A DNA stretch of 64,000 nt from Williamsia herbipolensis (lineage in GTDB: Bacteria; Actinomycetota; Actinomycetes; Mycobacteriales; Mycobacteriaceae), in assembly GCF_000964005.1 (NCBI RefSeq), contig NZ_JXYP01000011.1, forward strand, positions 124,001-188,000, written 5' to 3'. Both the position numbers and the translations under genes were made by a program. This document shows, in pieces, positions 48,445 to 57,205 of this stretch. Every line of letters starts with the position of its first letter. Within the stretch, counting starts at the first letter, position 1. A model generated the notes under the pieces. The model ran no database searches and was not told the origin of the DNA. It was given only the letters and a program-made list of their open reading frames with translations.

Positions 48445-49211
48445 CAGGCGGCCAGCGCGGTGATCGACGCGTGCGAACGGGATTCACCGTCGACCGACAA
48501 CCACAGGAGCAGTCCGTCGTCGATGGGCGCGGTCGTCAAATGGACCTCCTGGCCGTACATGATCGGCTTGTTGAACTCGACCACGAGGCGGTGGGGTGCG
48601 GTGACGAGTTCGGCGACCTCGGGGGCGACCTCCGCCACGGCCTGCCAGTAGATCGCGTTCGTGACGTGCCCGAAACGGTCGGTGTCGCTGCGGCGGATCT
48701 GGAAGGTGCGTGTCGACTCGGTGGGGAGTGGTTCGGTCAGCATGGGTTTCCAGCGTAGGCGGGTGTTGTCGGTGGTCGTCGACAGGCGTGAGATCACGTA
48801 GTCGCTCATCCGGCCGATGCCCTCGGTCTCGATGTTGATGTTCAGCCAGAACCCGACGGTCTCGACCCGCCCTCCGTGGTCGCCGACGATCTGCACCCGC
48901 ATGTCGCACCACCGTGACGACAACCCCGAACACCAGCGCGACACGGTCACCGTGTTCGGCCAGCTGATCGGTTCGATCATGTCGATCACGGTGCGTCGGG
49001 CGATCCAGAACTCGTGGTCGCCGAGCGCGTTGCCGTCGGCGAGGTGCAGGGCGCCGGCCTCCTGTAGGTAGCGGGCGGCCGAGTCGTAGCCCAGGATCTC
49101 GTTCTCGTTCATGTCGCTGGTGCGCACCGGCCACTGCGTGGTGAACACGTATCCCTCCGACGGGAGGGGGTCGAGGGTCAGGGCGGACAGCGCAGCGCTG
49201 GGCGACGACAT
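48444..49211 (-). CDS. Acyl-ACP thioesterase-like hotdog protein, paralog 2
   Basis: About 255 residues. Same layout as its neighbour: YLQEAGALHLADGNALGDHEFWIARRTVIDMIEPISWP in the first hotdog and IRRSDTDRFGHVTNAIYWQAVAEV in the second. The ATG at 49211 is used; the frame stays open far upstream without conserved sequence. A tandem duplication is the simplest origin, and a heterodimer is possible. A 207-bp gap separates it from the divergent gene at 49419 and shows no clear feature. Confidence 0.82.
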   Translation of the reverse strand: MSSPSAALSALTLDPLPSEGYVFTTQWPVRTSDMNENEILGYDSAARYLQEAGALHLADGNALGDHEFWIARRTVIDMIEPISWPNTVTVSRWCSGLSSRWCDMRVQIVGDHGGRVETVGFWLNINIETEGIGRMSDYVISRLSTTTDNTRLRWKPMLTEPLPTESTRTFQIRRSDTDRFGHVTNAIYWQAVAEVAPEVAELVTAPHRLVVEFNKPIMYGQEVHLTTAPIDDGLLLWLSVDGESRSHASITALAA

Positions 49212-49418
49212 GGGCGGATACCCCCGGATCGGAAGACGTGTGGACCTCGGGTGCGAACGTACCGCGCGGGCGGTCGCCGCGACGGCGGGAACGCCCCGCA
49301 GATCACGCCGTCGGTGCTGGTGGTCGTCGCGACCAGCACGATGGTGTTCCTGTGACGGCTGGGGTGGCGCGGGAGTAGATTCACCAGTCATGTCTGGGTT
49401 GGGTGCGGCGGTGCGCGG

Positions 49419-50093
49419 ATGACGCCGGTCTATCGCGCCGCACTGGGCTCGGAGTTCACCAAGCTGCACCCGAACATCCAGTGGCGGTACGGCGTCGATT
49501 CGACGTCGGGCGTCGCGCAGGTGACGAGCGGGATCGTCGAGTCGGTGTTCTGCACGTCCAAGCTGACGCCCCCGGTGCTGCGCTTCTTCCGTAAACGCAA
49601 CGTGATGCCGACGACCACGAGCCGCCTCGTGCCGTTCTTCATGGACAACTACTGCTACGTCGACGAGCGCGGTCGCGAATCGCTCGCCGTCATCCGACGG
49701 TTCGCGTACTCCAACGGCGAGCAGCGGTTGCACTCGCTTCTCGTGAACGGGTCCTCGGGCCTGGTCGACTACTTCGGCGACGGGCCCGATCTGTTGATCC
49801 CGCTGAACCCCCGCGTCGGTCCGGGTGGGTCGCTGATTCTGGAGAGCGAGCCGATGCGGATGCTCAGCCGCGGACTGCGGATGGGCATGCGCGGGCTGTT
49901 CGCGACGTCGATGCGGTACGTCGAGGAGTGGGACGACGACGAGCAGCGATTCCGGCTCGACGCGACGGTCCGCAACGTGACCCTCGGCGAGATCATGCAC
50001 TTCCGTGGATGGTTCACCGCGAGTGATCGCCCGTGCACGATTCACGACATTCCCGACGAGGCCTGGCCGCTGCGCCTCGAGGAGACGGAATAG
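49419..50093 (+). CDS. DUF4166-like conserved protein
   Basis: About 224 residues, no signal peptide. Contains VYRAALGSEFTKLHPNIQWRYG at the start and a GxM-type MRYVEEWDDDEQRFRLDATVRNVTLGEIMHFRGWF near the end, reminiscent of the DUF4166 domain. Function unknown. Two downstream genes on the same strand include an SRPBCC protein. Confidence 0.65.
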   Translation: MTPVYRAALGSEFTKLHPNIQWRYGVDSTSGVAQVTSGIVESVFCTSKLTPPVLRFFRKRNVMPTTTSRLVPFFMDNYCYVDERGRESLAVIRRFAYSNGEQRLHSLLVNGSSGLVDYFGDGPDLLIPLNPRVGPGGSLILESEPMRMLSRGLRMGMRGLFATSMRYVEEWDDDEQRFRLDATVRNVTLGEIMHFRGWFTASDRPCTIHDIPDEAWPLRLEETE

Positions 50094-50154
50094 GCGATGG
50101 CCGACGGTGGTGATCGGCCACGCGGTCGTGGTCCGGTCGGGTACCTTCGCTGCC

Positions 50155-50592
50155 ATGGCAGTCAGCGGTAACACCGAATTCGATGTCGACGTCGCACCGT
50201 CGGTGATCATGGAGATCCTGCTCGATGTGGAGGCGCTGCCCGAGTGGTCGGGCCCGCACAAGAGCGCCGAGATCCTCGAGGAGCACTCCGACGGCAGCCC
50301 CAAGCGGGTGAAGGTCGCGGTCACGATGGCCGGCATCACCGACAACGAGGTCCTCGACTACACCTGGACCGAGAACAGCTGCACGTGGGAACTGGTCGAG
50401 AGCGACCAATTGTCCTCGCAGAAGGGCACCTACACGGTCACCGAGAAAGACGGTGGGTCGCATGTGGCGTTCGAACTCGAGGCGGATCTCAAGATCAAGA
50501 TGCCCGGTCTCATCGTGAAGCAGGCCCAGAAGAAGGCCGTCGAGACGGCGAAGAAGGGTCTCACCGCCGAGGCGAAGCGTCGCAGTTCCTGA
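50155..50592 (+). CDS. SRPBCC family protein (polyketide cyclase-like)
   Basis: About 145 residues. MAVSGNTEFDVDVAPSVIMEILLDVEALPEWSGPHKSAEILEE is the SRPBCC entry, with a C-terminal amphipathic Lys-rich helix. Binds a hydrophobic ligand of unknown identity. Its last codons and stop lie in the first of two 24-bp tandem copies. Confidence 0.8.
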   Translation: MAVSGNTEFDVDVAPSVIMEILLDVEALPEWSGPHKSAEILEEHSDGSPKRVKVAVTMAGITDNEVLDYTWTENSCTWELVESDQLSSQKGTYTVTEKDGGSHVAFELEADLKIKMPGLIVKQAQKKAVETAKKGLTAEAKRRSS

Positions 50593-50619
50593 CGGGCGAA
50601 GCGTTGCAGTTCCTGACGG
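50572..50619 (+). repeat. 24-bp tandem duplication spanning a stop codon
   Basis: Two 24-bp copies (50572-50595 and 50596-50619) differ by a single base, a C-to-T change. Each contains AGTTCCTGACGG, so the second copy carries a spare in-frame stop motif after the real one. It looks like a recent slippage duplication. Confidence 0.85.
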
Positions 50620-50757
50620 GCGGTCTCGCGCGGAGTTCGTGACCTGATCGATGCACGGCGCTGCCGGTGCGCACGGCGTGTCGGCGAGTACGGTTGGCGC
50701 GTGCGAGTCGGTGGCCGCCGGGATCGCGAGTTTCGAGAAGATCAGTTGAGGTTCAGC

Positions 50758-51294
50758 ATGTTTCGGGTTGGTTCACGGATGGCAGTGCGCACGGTTGCAG
50801 CAGGATTCGTCGGCGCGTGCGCCGTGGGCACGATGTCGCTCGTCGGCACCGGGGGCGCCTCGGCGGCGCCGCTGGTGTGCGACGCGGCCAACAACGGTCA
50901 GGTGAATCGTGTTGTCGGCGCCGGTAGTTGTGGTGCACGCGCCCAGGGCGTGGCGACGGCGCACGCCGAGGATCGCTCCGGTGCGGGCACCGCGGTGGCC
51001 TCGTCGCTCACCTACGGTCGCGCGAACGCGCTCAACACGGCGCCCGGTTCGACTGCTCTGGCCGGTGCGCGCAGCGGCGGCACGAGTTACTCGTTCAGCG
51101 TCGGACCCGGCGGTCTCTCGGTCGCCCAGGCCCGTACCGGCGGCACGTCGGTCTCCGTGGCCGGAATCGGTGGCGCGGCGTACTCCGGCGAGGGTGGCGT
51201 CCGATGCAGCGGCGGCGCGGCGGCGGCCTACGACAGCACCACCGGCACCTTCTGCTTCGGGACGGGTCGCACGTACTTCACCAACGTGCGCTGA
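50758..51294 (+). CDS. Secreted Gly/Ala/Ser-rich protein (DUF6764-like)
   Basis: About 178 residues. The ATG at 50758 has TTGAGG upstream. A signal peptide (TVAAGFVGACAVGTMSLVGTGGASAAP) precedes a small domain rich in Gly, Ala, Ser and Thr with four cysteines (VCDAAN, GSCGAR, RCSGG, FCFGTG), probably two disulfides. Exported; role unknown. Confidence 0.7.
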   Translation: MFRVGSRMAVRTVAAGFVGACAVGTMSLVGTGGASAAPLVCDAANNGQVNRVVGAGSCGARAQGVATAHAEDRSGAGTAVASSLTYGRANALNTAPGSTALAGARSGGTSYSFSVGPGGLSVAQARTGGTSVSVAGIGGAAYSGEGGVRCSGGAAAAYDSTTGTFCFGTGRTYFTNVR

Positions 51295-51368
51295 CACAGC
51301 CTCGCGGCGACGCCCGCCGTTCACCTTCATGTCACGTTGCGGTCCGACCGCCGTTCTAATCTCGGCGG

Positions 51369-52304
51369 GTGACCGAACTGCGCGACGCCGTCGACCTGAG
51401 CACGTCCATCGGACGTGAGGAGCTGGCCCATGTGGTCGACCTCGCGGACACGTCGGGTTTCACCGTCGACGACTCCGACGACGACGATCCCCGCCTGATC
51501 CTGCGTAGCGACCACTCCGTCGTCGACACCTGGCGGGAGGGGTACCCGTACGACGAGCGGATGACGCGCGGCGACTACGAACTCGAGAAGCGGCTGCTGC
51601 AGATCGAGCTGCTCAAGCTGCAGAACTGGGCGAAGGACACCGGCGCCCGGGTGGTCATCCTGTTCGAGGGCCGCGACGCCGCGGGTAAGGGCGGCACCAT
51701 CAAGCGCTTCATGGAGCACCTGAACCCGCGCGGCGCCCGGGTGGTCGCGTTGGAGAAGCCGTCCGAGCGCGAGTCGACGCAGTGGTACTTCCAGCGCTAC
51801 GTGTCGCACCTGCCGGCCGCCGGCGAGATCGTGCTGTTCGACCGCTCCTGGTACAACCGCACCGGCGTCGAGCGGGTGATGGGTTTCGCGACCGACGCCC
51901 AGCACGCTCGGTTCGTCCGACAGGTCCCGCTGTTCGAGAAGATGCTCATCGACGACGGCGTCCACCTCGTGAAGTTCTGGTTCTCGGTGACCGCGCTCGA
52001 GCAGCGCACCCGGTTCGCGATCCGGCAGGTCGACCCGGTGCGGCAGTGGAAGCTGTCGCCGATGGATCTCGCCTCGCTCGACAAGTGGGACGACTACACC
52101 GCGGCCAAGGAGGAGATGTTCTCCCACACCGACACCGATCACGCGCCGTGGACCGTGGTGAAGAGCAACGACAAGAAGCGCGCCCGCGTGAACGCCATGC
52201 GCCACGTGCTGAACCTCTTCGACTACTCCGGGAAGGATGCCGAGGTCGTCGGCACCCCCGACCCGCTGATCGTGGGACGCGCGCGCGACCTGCTGGGGGA
52301 GTAG
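51369..52304 (+). CDS. ppk2: Polyphosphate kinase 2
   Basis: About 311 residues. PPK2 core: LLKLQNWAKDTGARVVILFEGRDAAGKGGTIKRFMEHLNPRGARVVAL (Walker A GRDAAGKGG), GEIVLFDRSWYNRTGVERVMGF (Walker B and lid Arg), VKFWFSVT and KWDDYTAAKEEMF. Transfers phosphate between polyphosphate and nucleotides. GTG start at 51369. One-domain form with an acidic N-terminal extension. Confidence 0.93.
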   Translation: MTELRDAVDLSTSIGREELAHVVDLADTSGFTVDDSDDDDPRLILRSDHSVVDTWREGYPYDERMTRGDYELEKRLLQIELLKLQNWAKDTGARVVILFEGRDAAGKGGTIKRFMEHLNPRGARVVALEKPSERESTQWYFQRYVSHLPAAGEIVLFDRSWYNRTGVERVMGFATDAQHARFVRQVPLFEKMLIDDGVHLVKFWFSVTALEQRTRFAIRQVDPVRQWKLSPMDLASLDKWDDYTAAKEEMFSHTDTDHAPWTVVKSNDKKRARVNAMRHVLNLFDYSGKDAEVVGTPDPLIVGRARDLLGE

Positions 52305-52332
52305 CGGCACCCGCTGGGGCGGGATCGGTAGC

Positions 52333-53172
52333 GTGGGGCGCGTGCGGACTTTTGGTGCGGGACTGGCGACCCTGATCGCGATCAGCGCGATGGTGGGGGC
52401 GTTGCCGTCGTTGTGGGTGCACTATCGCGTGGTCGACCGGGAGGGGTTCACGTCGTTCGTGTCGCCGATGGCGCACGATCGGCAGATCCAGGATCTGATG
52501 GCCGACGAGATCGCCGCGCAGATCTCCGATCAGACCGGTGGGACGCTCAGCGCCACGCTGGTGCGCCCCGCGACCGGGGCCTACACACGTAGTGATCAGT
52601 TCGTCGCCGACTTCGCTGATGTGCTGGGCCAGCAGCATGATTGGCTGTTCACCGAGCCCACCACCGATGCCGAACGCAACGGCGTCCTCACCCTCGATCT
52701 CACCGAGATGGTGAACCGCGCGATCCGGGACTTCGGCATCAGCGGTGTACGCGTCACCCAGCCCGTCGAGATCCCGCTGAGCGAGTCGCGCCGCAGCGGC
52801 CTCGAGGCCGGTCGGTACGCGACAGCGGGGGACCAGGTCACGCGCATCGCCTTCGTCGCCGCGGGCATCGCGGCGGTGTTCGCGCTGCTCGCGCTGATCC
52901 TGGCCCGTCGGCGCGGGTTCACCCTCGCTGCGCTCGGTGTGGGTGCGGTGATCGCCGGTGCGGTCAGCTGGGTGCTCGGCGTGTTCGCCCGGGGTCGCGC
53001 GGACGACGAGGTCGCCGGCGCCCAGAGTTCGGCCAAACAGATAGCGCGCATCGTCATCGACTCCTCCATCGACGACCTGCACCACACCTCCCTGATCGTC
53101 GGTGGCGTCGGCGTCGCCGCGATCGCCGTCGGCATCCTGGTCTCCCTCACCCTCGAGCGCTCCCGCCGCTGA
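52333..53172 (+). CDS. Membrane protein with large external domain
   Basis: About 279 residues. N-terminal transmembrane helix (LATLIAISAMVGALPSLWVHY), a roughly 140-residue external domain, then three C-terminal helices. Two GTG starts (52333, 52342) are possible. No enzymatic motif. Ends 34 bp before the left inverted repeat of the DUF222/HNH unit. Confidence 0.6.
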   Translation: MGRVRTFGAGLATLIAISAMVGALPSLWVHYRVVDREGFTSFVSPMAHDRQIQDLMADEIAAQISDQTGGTLSATLVRPATGAYTRSDQFVADFADVLGQQHDWLFTEPTTDAERNGVLTLDLTEMVNRAIRDFGISGVRVTQPVEIPLSESRRSGLEAGRYATAGDQVTRIAFVAAGIAAVFALLALILARRRGFTLAALGVGAVIAGAVSWVLGVFARGRADDEVAGAQSSAKQIARIVIDSSIDDLHHTSLIVGGVGVAAIAVGILVSLTLERSRR

Positions 53173-53205
53173 CCAGGTCCAGCCGGTTACGCCGACCGTG
53201 TCGAT

Positions 53206-53390
53206 TGTGCTGACTGTGCGACGCAAGCCAAAGTTGCTGACTGTGTGGAAACGGTCGTCGACTGTCCTGGCGGTACTGACTGTGTGGAAACGGTCGTCGA
53301 GTGTGCTGACAGCTCACCGCACGCCGAGAACGAGACAACGCACACTCGGCGTCCGGCTTCCGCACCGTCAGCGGCAGTAGAACGCAACCC
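53206..53390 (-). repeat. Left inverted repeat of the DUF222/HNH unit
   Basis: Read on the minus strand from 53390, it gives GCGTTCTACTGCCGCTGACGGTGCGGAAGCC in short matching blocks (here listed by position 53386-53359), GAGTGTGCGTTGT, GCTGTCAGCACACTCGAC and TTTCCACACAGTCAG, each found in the same order in the right repeat. Contains two 39-bp-spaced copies of CTGACTGTGTGGAAACGGTC (53237 and 53276). Fills most of the 328-bp gap before the gene. Confidence 0.85.
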
Positions 53391-53500
53391 CGCACCCGAA
53401 ATGCGATCACGTGCAACAACATTCACGATAATCAACCTCCCATCCCTCGAACACGCGTGCTAGAATAGACGTACAATCACACCTGGGGAGGAGCGTCACC

Positions 53501-54961
53501 GTGAACGAACTCGTAGCGGATTACGCTGCCCTGGAGCAGATCTTGGACAAGATCGCTGCATCCGACTCCACAGCGTGCGACGAGGAGACCGTCGCCGAAT
53601 TGGCGATCCGCCACGAACACGCCATCCGCCGAATGGAATCCATCGGCAATCAGCGCATCCTCGAGGTCTCCGATCGCGACGCCCACCGGACCGTGGGATG
53701 CGTGACCGTCACCGAGTTCCTCCAGACCAAGCTGCGCATCACCCACCCCAAAAAGCGCCTCGACATGGTCCGATCGCTCGAACCCATGCGCGCGATGACC
53801 GGCGAGAAACTGCCACCGGTATGCCCGAACAGCGCCCGCGAGTTGGCGGCCGGAACCATCGGAGCCGACCATGTCCACGCAATCCTCGACGTGTTGAAGA
53901 AGATCCCGTCAGCGGTCGGTGCCGAACAGCGGGCGTTCGCCGAACAGACTCTCGCCGAGTTCGCGACGACGTTGACGCCGAAAGAGATCGGCGCCGCCGG
54001 TGTGCGGATCCTGGCGCATCTCGACCCCGACGGGCAACTGACCGACGACCGTGATCGCGCCAGGAATCGGAAACTGAACCTCGGGTGCCAGGACTCGCAG
54101 TTGATGTCGAAGCTGACAGCGACGCTCGATCCGATCACGCGTGCTCTGTTTGATGTGGTGTTGGCGAAGTGGGCTGCGCCCGGCATGAACAACCCCGACG
54201 ACGACCAGTCACCCGAAGGTGACCATGAGGACGCGAACCCCGAGCTGCTGAAGGAAGCAGCCGACCGCGACTGCCGCTCGCAGAGTCAGCGGAACCACGA
54301 CGCATTCAAAGCTTTACTCGATGCCGCGGTCAACGGCGGCCTCCTCGGTGGGTCGCACCGGGGGTTGCCGCCACAGATCATCGTGTCCATCACCGACGCA
54401 CAACTCCGTGAGCATGCTGGTGTCGCACGCACCGCGACCGGCAGTGACCTCCCGATCAGCGACGTGATCAAACTGGCCACCGACGCACAGCCCCACCTCG
54501 CCGTGTTCGACGATGTCACAGGCGAACCGTTGTTCTTCGGCCGCGGTCGGCGTCTCGCGTCGCAGGCGCAGCGGTTGATGGCCTTCGCCCAGTACAAGGG
54601 CTGCAGCAAGGACGACTGCACGACACCGTTCGCGCACACCGAAATGCACCACGCGGAGACCGATTGGGCCGACGGCGGACACACCGACTCGCCACACATG
54701 GCTCCCGCGTGCGGACGCCACAACCGGGCCGTCGGTGCTGAACCCCACCAGTGGGCGACGGAGAAGATCACCGACGGCCCCGACCGCGGCCGCTATGGCT
54801 GGCGTCGTAACACCGACCCACCGGAGACGCTTCGCGCCAATCAATTGCACCGGATCGACGAACTTTTCGAGCGATACCGGAACCTGCCTGATGATGTCCC
54901 GGCGCCGAAACGGTGCTTCGACATCACCTGGCCCGGGGTTCTGATGTACCCGGCTGCTTAG
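53501..54961 (+). CDS. DUF222/HNH endonuclease (13E12 repeat family)
   Basis: About 486 residues. An N-terminal DUF222 domain (ELAIRHEHAIRRMESIGNQRILEVSDRDAHRT..., MVRSLEPMRA, PNSARELAAGTIGADHVHAIL) is followed by a C-terminal HNH nuclease: GCSKDDCTTPFAHTEMHHAETDWADGGHTD, then PACGRHNRAVG, with the zinc Cys residues and His/Asn active site. GTG start behind GGGGAGGAG, and a TAGAAT/TACAAT-rich promoter region just upstream. In M. tuberculosis such genes make up REP13E12 repeats. Long inverted repeats lie on both sides. Confidence 0.9.
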   Translation: MNELVADYAALEQILDKIAASDSTACDEETVAELAIRHEHAIRRMESIGNQRILEVSDRDAHRTVGCVTVTEFLQTKLRITHPKKRLDMVRSLEPMRAMTGEKLPPVCPNSARELAAGTIGADHVHAILDVLKKIPSAVGAEQRAFAEQTLAEFATTLTPKEIGAAGVRILAHLDPDGQLTDDRDRARNRKLNLGCQDSQLMSKLTATLDPITRALFDVVLAKWAAPGMNNPDDDQSPEGDHEDANPELLKEAADRDCRSQSQRNHDAFKALLDAAVNGGLLGGSHRGLPPQIIVSITDAQLREHAGVARTATGSDLPISDVIKLATDAQPHLAVFDDVTGEPLFFGRGRRLASQAQRLMAFAQYKGCSKDDCTTPFAHTEMHHAETDWADGGHTDSPHMAPACGRHNRAVGAEPHQWATEKITDGPDRGRYGWRRNTDPPETLRANQLHRIDELFERYRNLPDDVPAPKRCFDITWPGVLMYPAA

Positions 54962-54964
54962 TGG

Positions 54965-55118
54965 GTGGTCGCGTTCAACTGCCGCTGACTGTGCGGAAAG
55001 CCTTCGTCGAGTGTGCGTTGTTCTTCTCGCCGGTCACTGAGCGCTGTCAGCACACTCGACTCGACTTTCCACACACTCAGCCGTACCACTCGACTTGGCT
55101 TTCCACACACTCAGCCCT
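54965..55118 (+). repeat. Right inverted repeat of the DUF222/HNH unit
   Basis: GCGTTCAACTGCCGCTGACT at 54971, TGCGGAAAGCC, GTCGAGTGTGCGTTGTT, GCGCTGTCAGCACACTCGAC near 55041, then TTTCCACACACTCAGCC twice (55066-55082 and 55100-55116). Together these blocks are the inverted counterpart of the left repeat. Its outer end provides the stop codon of the convergent oligopeptidase gene. Confidence 0.87.
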
Positions 55119-57180
55119 GCGTGCTGCGGGAACCGACCGTCTGCCGGAGGAACTCGTAGGCCAGAGCCGACTTGAAGGCCGACTGTTTGTTGTCGGCCGC
55201 GCCGCCGTGGCCGCCCTCGATGTTCTCGTAGTACCTCACGCGATGGCCCAGTTCCTCCATGCGCGCGGTGAACTTGCGGGCGTGACCCGGGTGCACACGA
55301 TCGTCGCGGGTGGAGGTCGTCATCAGCAGGTCGGGATACCGCGCACCGGCGACGATCCGCTGGTACGGCGAGTAGGTCGACAGGAACTCCCACTCCGCGG
55401 GGTCGTCGGGGTTGCCGTACTCGGCCACCCACGACGCGCCCGCGAGCAGCAGGTGGTAGCGCTTCATGTCGAGCAGCGGTACCTGACACACGATGGCGCC
55501 GAACAACTCCGGGTATCTCGTCACCATCACACCCATCAGCAGTCCGCCGTTCGACCCGCCCTGTGCGGCCAAGCGATCCGGTGAGGTGAGCCCGCGTGTG
55601 ACGAGGTCCTTCGCCACCGACGAGAAGTCCTCGAACACCAGGTGACGGCCGGCCTTGAGTGCCTGGGTGTGCCACGACGGGCCGTACTCGCCGCCGCCGC
55701 GGATGTTCGCGATGACGTAGATCCCGCCCCGCGTGATCCAGCTCCGCGCGGAGATCGCCGCATAGCCCGGCGTCATCGAGTTCTCGAATCCGCCGTAGCC
55801 GTAGAGCAGCGTCGGCCCGTCGGTGACGTCGTCGCGCTTCACCACGAAGTACGGCACCGACGTGCCGTCGTCGGAAGTCGCGAAATGCTGCGTCGCGGAG
55901 ATGCCGTCGGCGTCGAAATGGGCCGGACTCTGCTTGAGCGGAGCCACACCGTCGACGGTGGTGCCGTGCAGCAGGGTCGGCGGAGTGGTGAAGCTGCTCG
56001 CCGACAGGAAGATCTCGTCACCGACGTCGGGATCGGTGTCGAGGACGGAGATCGTCGCCAGCGCCGGCAACCCCGCGAGGTCGGCGCGCGCCCAGTCGCC
56101 GAGCGTCAACAGATGGACCTCGGTCTGCACGTCGTGCAGCGTCACGAGCACCAGGTGCGACGCGGTCGCCCGCACATCCTGGAGGCTGGTGTGCGCGTCG
56201 GGGGCGAACAACACCCGCCCCGACGACTCCTCGCCGGCGAGGAACCGCGGGTAGTCGAAGACCACGAGAGTGCCTGCCGGATGGGTGGTCTCGCCCGTCG
56301 TCCAGTCCGAACGGGTCAGCACGAACAGCCAGTCGTGCCGGATCACGGTGTGGGCGTCGTCGGGCACGGCGATCTCGATCAGCTCGCCGTCGCGCACCTC
56401 ATAGGTGACCTGATGGAAGAAGTCGACGGCCCGCACCAGGAAGTCGCGCTCCCAGCCGGGTGTCGCGTCGTGGCTGATCTGCACCGCGACATCCGAGCGT
56501 TCCCCGGCGAACACCGTCTGCGCCTCGGCCAGCGGTGTCCCGCGGGTCCAGCGCTTGGCGATACGGGGGTACCCCGACTCGGTCAGCGACGACACGCCGT
56601 CGGCGTCGGGGCCGAAATCGGTTCCCACGAAGATGGTGTCGCGGTCGATCCACCCGACGTCGGACTTCTCCTCGGGCAGCGCGAACCCGCGCTCGGGCCC
56701 ATCGGGATCGACCCAGGTGCGTGACACGAGGTCGAACTCGCGGACGACGGCGGCATCGGCGCCGCCGCGCGACAACGACACCAACGCGCGCTCGTGATCG
56801 GGTCGCAGGACGGCCGCGCCCTGCCACACCCAGTTCTCGTCCTCGGCCGCGGCGACGGCGTCGAGATCGATCAGCACGTCCCAGTCGGGGCGGTCGGTGC
56901 GATACGACTCGAGCGTGGTGCGACGCCACAGCCCACGGGTGTTGGTGGCGTCGCGCCAGTAGTTGTAGAGGTGCTCACCGCGCCTGCGCACGTAGGGGAT
57001 GCGGTCGTCGGTGTCGAGGATCTCCAGCGCCGAGGCCTGGAGCTCGGCGAAACGCTCGCCACCGGTGAGTTCGTCGAGCGTGGGCTGGTTGTGTTCGCGC
57101 ACCCACGCCAGCGACTGTTCGCCGGTGACCTCCTCGAGCCAGAGGTACGGATCGTCGGGGTTGCTCGCCGTGTCGGTCAC
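55111..57180 (-). CDS. Prolyl oligopeptidase family serine peptidase (S9A)
   Basis: About 689 residues. N-terminal beta-propeller beginning [23 protein letters not shown], then the alpha/beta hydrolase domain with nucleophile Ser543 in [10 protein letters not shown], the DDRVHPGHA acid around 626-627 and His658 in EGGHGG. Cytosolic; cleaves short peptides, usually after proline or basic residues. The GTG at 57180 is chosen. The last codons and stop read into the repeat at 55100-55116, so the C-terminus may have been altered by arrival of that unit. Confidence 0.92.
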   Translation of the reverse strand: MTDTASNPDDPYLWLEEVTGEQSLAWVREHNQPTLDELTGGERFAELQASALEILDTDDRIPYVRRRGEHLYNYWRDATNTRGLWRRTTLESYRTDRPDWDVLIDLDAVAAAEDENWVWQGAAVLRPDHERALVSLSRGGADAAVVREFDLVSRTWVDPDGPERGFALPEEKSDVGWIDRDTIFVGTDFGPDADGVSSLTESGYPRIAKRWTRGTPLAEAQTVFAGERSDVAVQISHDATPGWERDFLVRAVDFFHQVTYEVRDGELIEIAVPDDAHTVIRHDWLFVLTRSDWTTGETTHPAGTLVVFDYPRFLAGEESSGRVLFAPDAHTSLQDVRATASHLVLVTLHDVQTEVHLLTLGDWARADLAGLPALATISVLDTDPDVGDEIFLSASSFTTPPTLLHGTTVDGVAPLKQSPAHFDADGISATQHFATSDDGTSVPYFVVKRDDVTDGPTLLYGYGGFENSMTPGYAAISARSWITRGGIYVIANIRGGGEYGPSWHTQALKAGRHLVFEDFSSVAKDLVTRGLTSPDRLAAQGGSNGGLLMGVMVTRYPELFGAIVCQVPLLDMKRYHLLLAGASWVAEYGNPDDPAEWEFLSTYSPYQRIVAGARYPDLLMTTSTRDDRVHPGHARKFTARMEELGHRVRYYENIEGGHGGAADNKQSAFKSALAYEFLRQTVGSRSTQG

Positions 57181-57205
57181 CCACCCGATTGTGTCAGGCG
57201 CCCGA

